Below are positions 1 to 4,985 of a stretch of DNA of 6,018 nt, piece by piece (the first letter of the stretch is position 1; every line of letters starts with the position of its first letter). This stretch comes from an uncultured Candidatus Saccharibacteria bacterium. GTDB taxonomy: Bacteria > Patescibacteriota > Saccharimonadia > Saccharimonadales > Saccharimonadaceae. The DNA lies in assembly GCA_946185175.1 (NCBI GenBank), contig CAMHIH010000043.1, forward strand, positions 1 to 6,018. Reading direction: 5' to 3'. Position numbers and translations under genes: made by a program. The notes beneath the pieces are model-generated. The model saw only the letters and a list, made by a program, of their open reading frames with translations, was not told the origin of the DNA and made no database searches.

Positions 1-407
1 CAGCCTTTGCCGCGATGACTGCCGGCAAGATGTGCTTCGACGGTTAATGTATTATTGAGTAGCATTACGCCTTGCTCTGCCCAGCGCGTTAGATCGCCAT
101 TGTCTGGAATGGGCGCGCCGATGTCGTCATGGATCTCTTTGAAGATGTTCTGTAATGATGGCGGAATTTGTACGCCACGATGAACGGAGAAAGCGAGTCC
201 GTTGGCCTGACGCGGGCCATGATAAGGATCCTGGCCAATAATAACGACTTTAATATCATTCAGGTCAGTCGTGAACGCCGAAAAGACTTGCTGCTTGGGC
301 GGATAAATCGTCTTTTGTTCGTACGCTGCGTGAAGAAAAGTTGATAACTCTTGAAAATATGCTTGTCGAAATTCGTTTTGCAAAACTGGCTTCCAAGATT
401 CGTGCAT
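1..407 (-). CDS. ung: Uracil-DNA glycosylase, family 1 (N-terminal part; cut by window edge)
   Basis: This enzyme removes uracil from DNA, starting base-excision repair. I translated 135 complete codons from the ATG at 407-405; the C-terminal part, including the expected HPSPLS-type loop, lies beyond position 1. Residues 58-64 read GQDPYHG, the family-1 catalytic water-activating motif, with the general-base Asp at residue 60 and Tyr62 excluding thymine. Phe73 matches the residue that stacks on uracil. Residues 116-123 (LLNNTLTV) match the LLNTVLTV strand carrying the uracil-reading Asn, and HRGKGW follows as in many Firmicute Ung proteins. The start is 3 nt downstream of the tmk stop with AGGA at 420-417, so it is the last visible gene of a tdk-tmk-ung operon. 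The palindrome TGCATGCA (403-410) overlaps the start codon, probably by chance. The family identification is firm. Confidence 0.95.
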   Translation of the reverse strand, partial: MHESWKPVLQNEFRQAYFQELSTFLHAAYEQKTIYPPKQQVFSAFTTDLNDIKVVIIGQDPYHGPRQANGLAFSVHRGVQIPPSLQNIFKEIHDDIGAPIPDNGDLTRWAEQGVMLLNNTLTVEAHLAGSHRGKG

Positions 408-410
408 GCA

Positions 411-1022
411 TTAAATTCCTAATATTTTTCGGATTTGTTGTTGCGTTTCGTCAATATTGCCAGAAGTGTCCAAGAGCGGAATATTGTACTCTTTGGCGAT
501 TTTGAGATAGGCGTTATCGACGCGGTGTTGAAATTCCTCTGGCTTAGATTCAAAGGTGTCTTTATTGGAGTCGTATAAACGTTTGCCTTGGCGTTCTTGG
601 CGGACAGATTCCGGAAGAACAAGAATAATGGCCTTGTCCGGCTTGACGTATTTATCTGGAAGAGTGTCTTTGGTGATGCGAACGATTTTGGTGCGCGAGA
701 TGCCTTGGCCGTAGCCTTGATAGGCGAGCGTTGACCACCAGTTGCGAGCTGAAATTACAAAGCCATTGCGTTTGAGAACTGGTTCAGCTAGCTTGCGCCA
801 GAGCTCCTGACGGGCGGCCGAAAATAGTAAAACGTGCGACATTGGCTCGAGGTCAAAATCTTTGTCTTTGATGAGACGACGTAGCTCGTGTGTTGATGCG
901 AGTTCGCCGTCTGGCTCATGCATAGTAATGACTTCTTTGCCTTGGCTACGGCAGTAGTCGGCGAGCAATTCTACTTGAGTTGATTTGCCGGTGGCGTCTT
1001 GTCCCTCTATGACGATGTACAT
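411..1022 (-). CDS. tmk: Thymidylate kinase (dTMP kinase)
   Basis: It phosphorylates dTMP to dTDP with ATP in the cytoplasm, the step after thymidine kinase. The 203-residue length is normal for the family. The P-loop is at residues 7-15 (GQDATGKST). A lid-like segment at about 141-160 is rich in Arg and Lys (RQERQGKR), which together with the lack of a basic P-loop residue suggests the E. coli-like type II enzyme. LAYQGYGQGI at 99-108 is typical. Two motifs depart from the family: the usual EPGGT reads EPDGE (36-40), and the usual DR[YH] reads SARN (91-94), so the Asp aligned with that motif is Ala92 while Arg93 is kept. The ATG shares one base with the tdk stop codon (TAATG), implying translational coupling; ung follows after 3 nt. 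I think it is functional because the rest of the fold is intact. Confidence 0.94.
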   Translation of the reverse strand: MYIVIEGQDATGKSTQVELLADYCRSQGKEVITMHEPDGELASTHELRRLIKDKDFDLEPMSHVLLFSAARQELWRKLAEPVLKRNGFVISARNWWSTLAYQGYGQGISRTKIVRITKDTLPDKYVKPDKAIILVLPESVRQERQGKRLYDSNKDTFESKPEEFQHRVDNAYLKIAKEYNIPLLDTSGNIDETQQQIRKILGI

Positions 1023-1606
1023 TATTTTTGCTCCTTATATTTGGCGTAACATTTTTCGCAAAGTGCGCGATATTCGATTTTACTAGTGCCGTCAATTAAA
1101 ACGTCTGGCCCGTCGGTAACCAATTTGCCGTCTAGCCAGCGCGTATTAAGTGTGGCCTTATGTCCGCAATCGCAGATGGTTTTGAGTTCTTCTAGCTTAT
1201 GTGCAATTTGTAATAAGCGTGTGGCACCCTCAAAGCCGCCGTCTTTGCGGCGAAAGTTCAGGCGTAGGCCGTAGCAAATTACGGGGATATCTAGTTCGAC
1301 GACGACTTGCATGAGTTGGTCGGCTTGTTTTGGAGTAAGAAATTGCGCTTCGTCGACCAATATGCAATTTACGTTGGTGAAATCTTTTTTGATGCGGCTA
1401 AAAAGATTTGTGCGACGATCAAAGCAAAAATCGGTTTGGCGTTCTGGGCCAATTCTGGTGAGTAATTTGCTGCCGTTTTTGGTGTCGGTTGCTGGCTTTA
1501 TGACGCAAACGCGTTGGCCGCGCTCCTCATAATTAAATGCAACTTGTAATAGTTGCATTGTTTTACCGCAGCCCATTGCACCGTACCTGAAATAAAGTTG
1601 TGCCAC
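1022..1606 (-). CDS. tdk: Thymidine kinase, type II (TK1-like)
   Basis: It phosphorylates scavenged thymidine (and deoxyuridine) to the monophosphate using ATP. The protein has 194 residues and resembles the E. coli enzyme, beginning MAQLYF. The P-loop GAMGCGKT is at residues 9-16. VDEAQFL at 84-90 holds the Walker B Asp85 and the catalytic-base Glu86. CYGLRLNFR at 111-119 and the following glycine-containing lasso segment precede the zinc site, built from C145/C147 (spaced C-x-C, as I recall for E. coli Tdk) and C183/C186. IEYRALC at 177-183 forms part of the thymidine pocket. The start codon is GTG (1606-1604), chosen because a near-perfect AGGAGGT lies 4 nt upstream and the protein then begins exactly as family members do. 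It is the first gene of the operon with tmk and ung. Confidence 0.96.
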   Translation of the reverse strand: MAQLYFRYGAMGCGKTMQLLQVAFNYEERGQRVCVIKPATDTKNGSKLLTRIGPERQTDFCFDRRTNLFSRIKKDFTNVNCILVDEAQFLTPKQADQLMQVVVELDIPVICYGLRLNFRRKDGGFEGATRLLQIAHKLEELKTICDCGHKATLNTRWLDGKLVTDGPDVLIDGTSKIEYRALCEKCYAKYKEQK

Positions 1607-1610
1607 AAAT

Positions 1611-1617
1611 ACCTCCT
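1611..1617 (-). promoter_or_regulatory. Strong Shine-Dalgarno of tdk
   Basis: The minus strand reads AGGAGGT, 4 nt before the GTG start of tdk. This near-complete anti-16S complement decides the GTG start, since no in-frame ATG lies close by. It shows that the organism uses Shine-Dalgarno initiation, which makes the genes lacking it (hisS and the gene at 1956-3053) stand out. Confidence 0.85.
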
Positions 1618-1626
1618 CTTATATCC

Positions 1627-1635
1627 AGTTTAGCA
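1627..1635 (-). promoter_or_regulatory. Candidate extended -10 promoter of the tdk-tmk-ung operon
   Basis: The minus strand reads TGCTAAACT: an extended -10 TG, one base, then TAAACT (4 of 6 matches to TATAAT). The expected start of transcription is about 1620, giving a 14-nt leader that contains just the Shine-Dalgarno. I see no good -35. A nearby TATAAG (1624-1619) would start the RNA inside the Shine-Dalgarno and is less likely. Confidence 0.45.
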
Positions 1636-1655
1636 TCGGAAAGTATTTAGGTGTG

Positions 1656-1684
1656 TTGTATTTTTTAATATTTTTCGGTAATAT
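1656..1684 (+). promoter_or_regulatory. Candidate sigma-70 promoter for the small protein gene
   Basis: TTGTAT (1656-1661) and TAATAT (1679-1684) are separated by 17 bp. Each hexamer is only a partial match (3 of 6 and 4 of 6). Transcription would begin near 1691, leaving a leader of about 40 nt before the ATG at 1732. The spacing is ideal but the region is AT-rich, so a chance match is possible. Confidence 0.35.
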
Positions 1685-1731
1685 CGTGGGGCTGGAAAAG
1701 TGAACATTTGCAAAAATATGGGGGTGACGAC

Positions 1732-1911
1732 ATGAAAGAATTTGGCGACTACGAGGAGAGAATGATTAGCTTCTTGATGGGGCACGGGACGTCTACCGAG
1801 TTGGCTGAGCAGTCGATAATTGATGAGCGGCTAGATCAATTCAATGATATCGATCATCAATTGACGGACGAGAATCAAAAACGCAACATTGCGCCAATGA
1901 CGCCATTGTGA
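1732..1911 (+). CDS. Small acidic protein of unknown function (59 aa)
   Basis: I do not recognise this protein. It is soluble-looking and acidic, with no transmembrane segment, signal peptide or cysteines. Residues 1-45 look mostly helical (KEFGDYEERMISFLMGHG, then TELAEQSIIDERLDQF), ending in a polar tail and a short APMTPL terminus. A GGGGGTGA purine run at 1720-1727, 4 nt before the ATG at 1732, supports this start; an in-frame TTG at 1708 upstream lies before that run and is unlikely. Support for a real gene comes from the ribosome binding site, a plausible promoter about 50 bp upstream, and a terminator 16 nt after the TGA stop. It is transcribed away from tdk and converges on the membrane-protein gene. 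A small regulatory or accessory protein is possible, but nothing in the sequence shows the function. Confidence 0.6.
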   Translation: MKEFGDYEERMISFLMGHGTSTELAEQSIIDERLDQFNDIDHQLTDENQKRNIAPMTPL

Positions 1912-1923
1912 ATTTTTTTACAC

Positions 1924-1957
1924 AAAAAGACCGCCCTTGGGGGCGGTCTGATTTTTT
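1924..1957. terminator. Bidirectional rho-independent terminator
   Basis: A perfect 9-bp stem AGACCGCCC (1928-1936) / GGGCGGTCT (1941-1949) encloses a TTGG loop. On the plus strand it is followed by GA and six T, ending the small-protein transcript. On the minus strand five T follow the stem directly, ending the membrane-protein transcript, whose TAA stop (1958-1956) overlaps the edge of the element. One hairpin therefore serves two converging genes. Confidence 0.9.
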
Positions 1958-3053
1958 ATTCGAAGGTTGGTTCGAATGTTACGAAATTAAGCGTGTCTTC
2001 GTTGTCGTTGATAAAGAAATCAATATCGAAGCGATTCCAATCTTTGTAGCTATATACATTGGTATCTTCGCTATAATCGAACTTTTCGCCGAATGCCTTC
2101 TTGATGTCGTCGACGGTTGTTTTGTTTAGCGTGAGCGAAACATTGCCCAGGGTATATGATTCGGAGTCGTAGGCTGCTAGCCAAATTTCGCGAATAGTTA
2201 GGTCGGAATAGGCGACGGATTCTTTGCCGTAATCGTTGTAGTCTGCGATGCCGACGATCTCAATAACGTCGTCCCCTTCTTCATTAGCAATATAAACATG
2301 TACCGAAGTGGTGCTTGGCGTTACGCCTTTAAGATATTCGTCGATATCCTCAATCTTAACGAGATCAATGCGTTCGTCTTCGTAGTAAATATCAAAACTC
2401 TTGGCGGCGTTTTTAATAGTGTCGGCGAAGCTATCGGTGACCGTGAAGCTCTTGCCAGCGTATCCTACTTCGATGGATTTTGCGCTAGTTTTCGGTTCTT
2501 CCTTTTCTTTTTCTTCTTTCTTCTCTTCTTTCTTCTCGGACTTTTCCTCTTGGCTGGCGCCATTGTTGGAAACATTGTCGTCAGACTTCTTGCTATTGTT
2601 ATTTAGGAATAAAAATACACAGATGCCGATTATGGCCAAGACGATGACGCCAATTACGACGCCGAGAACGATGCCTTTATTCGACTTTTTCTCGCCTGGT
2701 GCTGGCGTGATTGGTGCGCTGGCGCTAGGTGTGACTGGCGCGGCGGCCGGAGTTGGATCGGTTGAACTTAAAAATGGATTGCTGCTCGTCGTAGCATCAG
2801 TAGCTGGAGCTGGATCACTCGCTGGCGCGGAGTCGGTGGCTGGAGTTGGATCGCTTGTTGGCGCATCAGCGGTTAGTGCTGTCTCGGTAGCTTCGACTGG
2901 GGTCGACGCAGGGGTTGTACCCAAATCTGGCGCGGCGGCCGACTCAGTGGCTGGCTCCGGTGTAGTTTTGATGGTTGGTTCTACTGGTGGCGTGTCGCCA
3001 CCTGCCGAGGCCTCTGGTGGGGTCGGCGTTGGGTTTTCGTAAGAATCTTGCAT
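1956..3053 (-). CDS. Single-pass membrane protein with Pro/Thr/Ala-rich tail and duplicated C-terminal domain
   Basis: I do not recognise a named family for this 365-residue protein. Residues 1-120 are low-complexity Pro/Thr/Ala/Ser/Asp, including two 12-residue repeats (67-78 and 79-90). After a basic stretch (EKKSNK, 121-126) comes one hydrophobic helix at about 127-150. An Asn/Ser segment and a Lys/Glu-rich linker (about 169-188, charged coil) lead to a folded domain at about 192-365. By the positive-inside rule the Pro-rich tail would be cytoplasmic and the C-terminal domain outside, though charge on both sides leaves this uncertain. Within the domain, 201-226 (KSFTVTDSFADTIKNA...) resembles 304-330 (NVSLTLNKTTVDDIKKAF...), suggesting two copies of one fold. 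The mRNA is probably leaderless: an extended -10 sits 9 nt before the ATG and no Shine-Dalgarno exists. It stands downstream of the hisS operon without an intervening terminator. A surface or envelope role is only a guess. Confidence 0.88.
   Translation of the reverse strand: MQDSYENPTPTPPEASAGGDTPPVEPTIKTTPEPATESAAAPDLGTTPASTPVEATETALTADAPTSDPTPATDSAPASDPAPATDATTSSNPFLSSTDPTPAAAPVTPSASAPITPAPGEKKSNKGIVLGVVIGVIVLAIIGICVFLFLNNNSKKSDDNVSNNGASQEEKSEKKEEKKEEKEKEEPKTSAKSIEVGYAGKSFTVTDSFADTIKNAAKSFDIYYEDERIDLVKIEDIDEYLKGVTPSTTSVHVYIANEEGDDVIEIVGIADYNDYGKESVAYSDLTIREIWLAAYDSESYTLGNVSLTLNKTTVDDIKKAFGEKFDYSEDTNVYSYKDWNRFDIDFFINDNEDTLNFVTFEPTFE
2784..2855 (-). repeat. Two tandem 36-bp coding repeats
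   Basis: Two adjacent 36-bp units encode SDPTPATDSAPA and SDPAPATDATTS within the Pro-rich tail. A diverged TDPTPAAAPVTP copy follows a few residues later (98-109 of the protein). The unit length is a multiple of three, so copy-number change would keep the reading frame. Confidence 0.7.
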
Positions 3054-3062
3054 AATGCTTAT

Positions 3063-3071
3063 ATTATAGCA
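3063..3071 (-). promoter_or_regulatory. Extended -10 promoter giving a leaderless or near-leaderless mRNA
   Basis: The minus strand reads TGCTATAAT, a perfect extended -10 element, with no convincing -35. The expected +1 is near 3056, only 2-4 nt before the ATG at 3053, and the 9 nt between -10 and ATG hold no Shine-Dalgarno. An inverted repeat GCTTAT (3057-3062) / ATAAGC (3071-3076) brackets the -10 and could be an operator, or simply an AT-rich coincidence. Confidence 0.75.
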
Positions 3072-3084
3072 TAAGCGAGATTAA

Positions 3085-3507
3085 TTATAGAAAAGGCAAG
3101 AGGTTGATAATTAGCTCAATCGTTACAATATCAGTGACAGCCATAATTGTGGTCAGGATGATTGCCGACTTATTTTTAGCGCGTGCGGCGCGATTTTCGA
3201 GCGAATGTTGGTGGCTAGCGGAAACTAGGATTAAAGCGACTGCAGTTGCGATTGTGATAAGACAAAAGATTACAGTCGCGATGTTGCCAGCATGATATAC
3301 TTGTTGTTCGTATTCGAAGAGGCCTTTATCGAGTAAAAGACACTTTTCCTTGGCATTTTCTGTGCAAATAGGCAGATATTCGTAATTGATGCCAACTGGC
3401 TGATTGTTGGCAATTAAATAGACATTTAGCCCGGCATTTAATGAGAAAAAAGCCGTACAGGCAAAAAGGATGATATGAAATAGCATTAACTTTTGTTTGA
3501 TGTTCAT
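3085..3507 (-). CDS. Small three-helix membrane protein of unknown function
   Basis: I do not recognise a family for this 140-residue protein. Hydrophobic segments lie at about 7-32, 73-96 and 114-139. Lys-rich residues at the N terminus and the Arg/Lys-rich loop at 97-113 (RAARAKNKS) would be cytoplasmic, placing the loop at about 33-72 outside. That outer loop holds two cysteines (C48 and C56) seven residues apart, which could form a disulfide. The ATG (3507-3505) overlaps the hisS TGA stop (3506-3504) as ATGA, so translation is probably coupled to hisS. No terminator follows within the 31 bp before the next gene's start, so transcripts may read through into it. Confidence 0.82.
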   Translation of the reverse strand: MNIKQKLMLFHIILFACTAFFSLNAGLNVYLIANNQPVGINYEYLPICTENAKEKCLLLDKGLFEYEQQVYHAGNIATVIFCLITIATAVALILVSASHQHSLENRAARAKNKSAIILTTIMAVTDIVTIELIINLLPFL

Positions 3508-4793
3508 ACTAGTTCTATTGTCTCTCCTGTTTTGAGATTCTTGGCTTGATATTTTTGGCTCAAGACTTCGTCGTTGCCGATAACGATAGCGTAGTCGGCG
3601 ATTTTGCCGGCGCGGCTGAATTTGTCACCGAGGCGACGATCGCTTAAATCAACATCTACGGTTTTGCCTTGACTGCGTAATTTGTCGGCTAGCTCAAATG
3701 ACGCTTCGAATTCGTTGGTGGAAATTGGGAAAATAACGTAATCGATTGGCTGGTTGGTTGCCATATTAACTAATCCATATTCGCGCAAAACGAAGAAGAG
3801 TCGCGTGAGGCCAATGGAACCACCTACGCCAGGAAAACTTTGTTCAGTAAAGTTGCCGCAAAGGTTTTCATAGCGACCACCAGAAGCGATGGAGCCAATT
3901 TCGCGGTAATCTTCGAGCATGGTTTCGAAAACAGTGCCAGTATAATAATCGAGGCCGCGAATAATCATGAAGTCGATGATAAAATTGCCGGTTTTCTTGG
4001 TTTCGAGAATGTCGGTGACTTGCTTGAGTTCGTCGAGGCCGGCTTGGACTGGAGAGAGATCGCCCAGGATCACAGTAAGCTTTTCGACGATTTCGTCATA
4101 ACTGCCTTTTGTAAACATGAAGTTACAAACTTTTTGAACTTGTTCCTCGGTGAGGCCAGCTTCCTTGAGGGCTGATCTGCTCTGCTCTTCGGAGACTTTT
4201 TCGGCGTGATCGATGACACTAGAAATAATCTCGGCTTTGTCGGTGAGATTGAGCGCCTGTAAAAAGCCGGCAAGAACCTTGCGGTTGCTGATGCGGATAA
4301 TCATCTTTGGTAAATTGAAGGTTTTGAGCGCGTCATAAATACAGGCGATAACCTTGGCGTCATAGGCGATGGGGAGTTTTTCGCGACCGATAATGTCGGC
4401 ATCGCACTGATAGAATTCGCGGAAGCGGCCGCGCTGAGCGCGTTCGCCGCGGAAGTTGCGATTAATTTGGGTGACCTGGAATGGAAATGCCAAATCGTTG
4501 CTATGCTCAACCACGTAGCGTGCGAGCGGCACGGTGTGGTCGAAACGGAGAGCTTGGTCAGCGGAATCGGCGCTTTCGGCGGTCTTGCTGACCATGTAGA
4601 TTTGCTTTTCGGTGTCGCCGCCGGCCTTGGCGAGAAGGACCTCGGTGCGCTCAATGATAGGTGTTTCGATATTTAAGAAGCCGTAATGATGGTATACGTC
4701 GCTGATGTTTTGTTTGAGCTGGTCAAAAACTGCCTGCTCGGTTGGTAGAAGTTCTTGCATGCCAGAAAGTGGCGACGTATTAATTTTTTTCAT
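3504..4793 (-). CDS. hisS: Histidyl-tRNA synthetase
   Basis: This class II aminoacyl-tRNA synthetase charges tRNA-His with histidine. Its 429 residues are the normal length. After SGMQELLP (10-17; the family usually has RGTxDxLP) comes RFDHTVPLARYV (83-94). Motif 2 is FRGERAQRGRFREFYQCD (114-131). The HisRS-specific histidine signature RGLDYYTGTVFE is at 279-290, followed by ASGGRYENL (303-311) and motif 3 at 325-332 (SIGLTRL region, where family members have IGLERL). The anticodon-binding domain occupies about 350-429. There is no Shine-Dalgarno; a TGATATAAT promoter ends 6 nt before the ATG, so the mRNA should start at or next to the start codon. It is the first gene of an operon with the small membrane protein and is divergent from tRNA-Phe. 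Confidence 0.96.
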   Translation of the reverse strand: MKKINTSPLSGMQELLPTEQAVFDQLKQNISDVYHHYGFLNIETPIIERTEVLLAKAGGDTEKQIYMVSKTAESADSADQALRFDHTVPLARYVVEHSNDLAFPFQVTQINRNFRGERAQRGRFREFYQCDADIIGREKLPIAYDAKVIACIYDALKTFNLPKMIIRISNRKVLAGFLQALNLTDKAEIISSVIDHAEKVSEEQSRSALKEAGLTEEQVQKVCNFMFTKGSYDEIVEKLTVILGDLSPVQAGLDELKQVTDILETKKTGNFIIDFMIIRGLDYYTGTVFETMLEDYREIGSIASGGRYENLCGNFTEQSFPGVGGSIGLTRLFFVLREYGLVNMATNQPIDYVIFPISTNEFEASFELADKLRSQGKTVDVDLSDRRLGDKFSRAGKIADYAIVIGNDEVLSQKYQAKNLKTGETIELV

Positions 4794-4799
4794 GTTTTT

Positions 4800-4808
4800 A
4801 TTATATCA
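4800..4808 (-). promoter_or_regulatory. Extended -10 promoter of hisS, predicted leaderless
   Basis: The minus strand reads TGATATAAT, a perfect extended -10. Counting the last T as -7 places +1 exactly on the A of the hisS ATG at 4793. Only AAAAAC lies between, with no ribosome binding site. No good -35 is visible at 16-18 bp spacing. Confidence 0.8.
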
Positions 4809-4840
4809 GAGTATTTGCGGTTGAGTCTGAGATGTGGTAC

Positions 4841-4846
4841 TATAAT
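4841..4846 (+). promoter_or_regulatory. -10 element of the tRNA-Phe promoter
   Basis: A perfect TATAAT lies 7 bp before the first base of the tRNA. The predicted +1 is 4852-4854, so the primary transcript would carry 0-2 extra 5' bases. TTGAGT (4821-4826) resembles a -35 but its 14-bp spacing is too short. The -35 zones of this promoter and the hisS promoter would overlap around 4818-4828. Confidence 0.7.
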
Positions 4847-4853
4847 GTCAGAT

Positions 4854-4929
4854 GGTTCTGTAGCTCAGTTGGTAGAGCAGCGGCCTGAAGAGCCGCGTGT
4901 CACTGGTTCAAGTCCAGTCGGAACCACCA
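4854..4929 (+). tRNA. tRNA-Phe (anticodon GAA), CCA encoded
   Basis: A complete 76-nt cloverleaf: acceptor stem GGTTCTG/CGGAACC with one T-G wobble, D arm GCTC...GAGC with G18G19, anticodon stem GCGGC/GCCGC (4880-4884, 4892-4896), loop CTGAAGA with anticodon GAA at 4887-4889, variable loop GTGTC, T arm ACTGG-TTCAAGT-CCAGT, discriminator A and genomic CCA. U20, G44 and U45 match Phe identity positions known from E. coli. Position 37 is G rather than the A usual in most bacterial tRNA-Phe. It lies divergent from hisS and is followed by a terminator 17 nt downstream, so it is a single-tRNA transcript. Confidence 0.96.
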
Positions 4930-4945
4930 TTTTTTATGCCAATTT

Positions 4946-4970
4946 AAAAGGCCCCTTGTGGGGGCCTTTT
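4946..4970. terminator. Bidirectional terminator between tRNA-Phe and cdsA
   Basis: GGCCCC (4950-4955) pairs with GGGGCC (4961-4966) around a TTGTG loop, extended by AAAA (4946-4949) pairing with TTTT (4967-4970). The T runs flanking the GC-rich stem allow termination on both strands. It ends the tRNA transcript on the plus strand and the cdsA transcript, whose stop is 15 nt away, on the minus strand. Confidence 0.88.
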
Positions 4971-4985
4971 GGTAGCTGGGGGTGC

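Noticed and set aside
403..410. The palindrome TGCATGCA overlapping the ung start codon, considered as an operator
   Set aside because: It lies inside an operon 3 nt after tmk with no promoter, and an 8-bp palindrome easily occurs by chance.
1708..1731. A TTG start at 1708 that would lengthen the small protein by 8 residues
   Set aside because: The purine-rich ribosome binding site at 1720-1727 lies inside that extension and is correctly placed for the ATG at 1732.
2740..2880. A repeat pattern that might suggest a CRISPR array
   Set aside because: The units are contiguous, in frame and encode a Pro/Thr-rich peptide, with no unique spacers between them.
2401..3042. A 213-residue open frame on the plus strand, opposite the membrane-protein gene
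   Set aside because: It is the antisense of a Pro/Thr/Ala-rich coding region, whose codon composition naturally leaves the opposite strand open. The Gly/Ala/Val/Ser and Phe/Ser runs mirror the sense repeats, and it has no convincing ribosome binding site.
4301..4654. A 117-residue minus-strand open frame within hisS
   Set aside because: It is an out-of-frame shadow of well-conserved hisS coding sequence, Ser/Pro/Ala-rich and without its own start signals.
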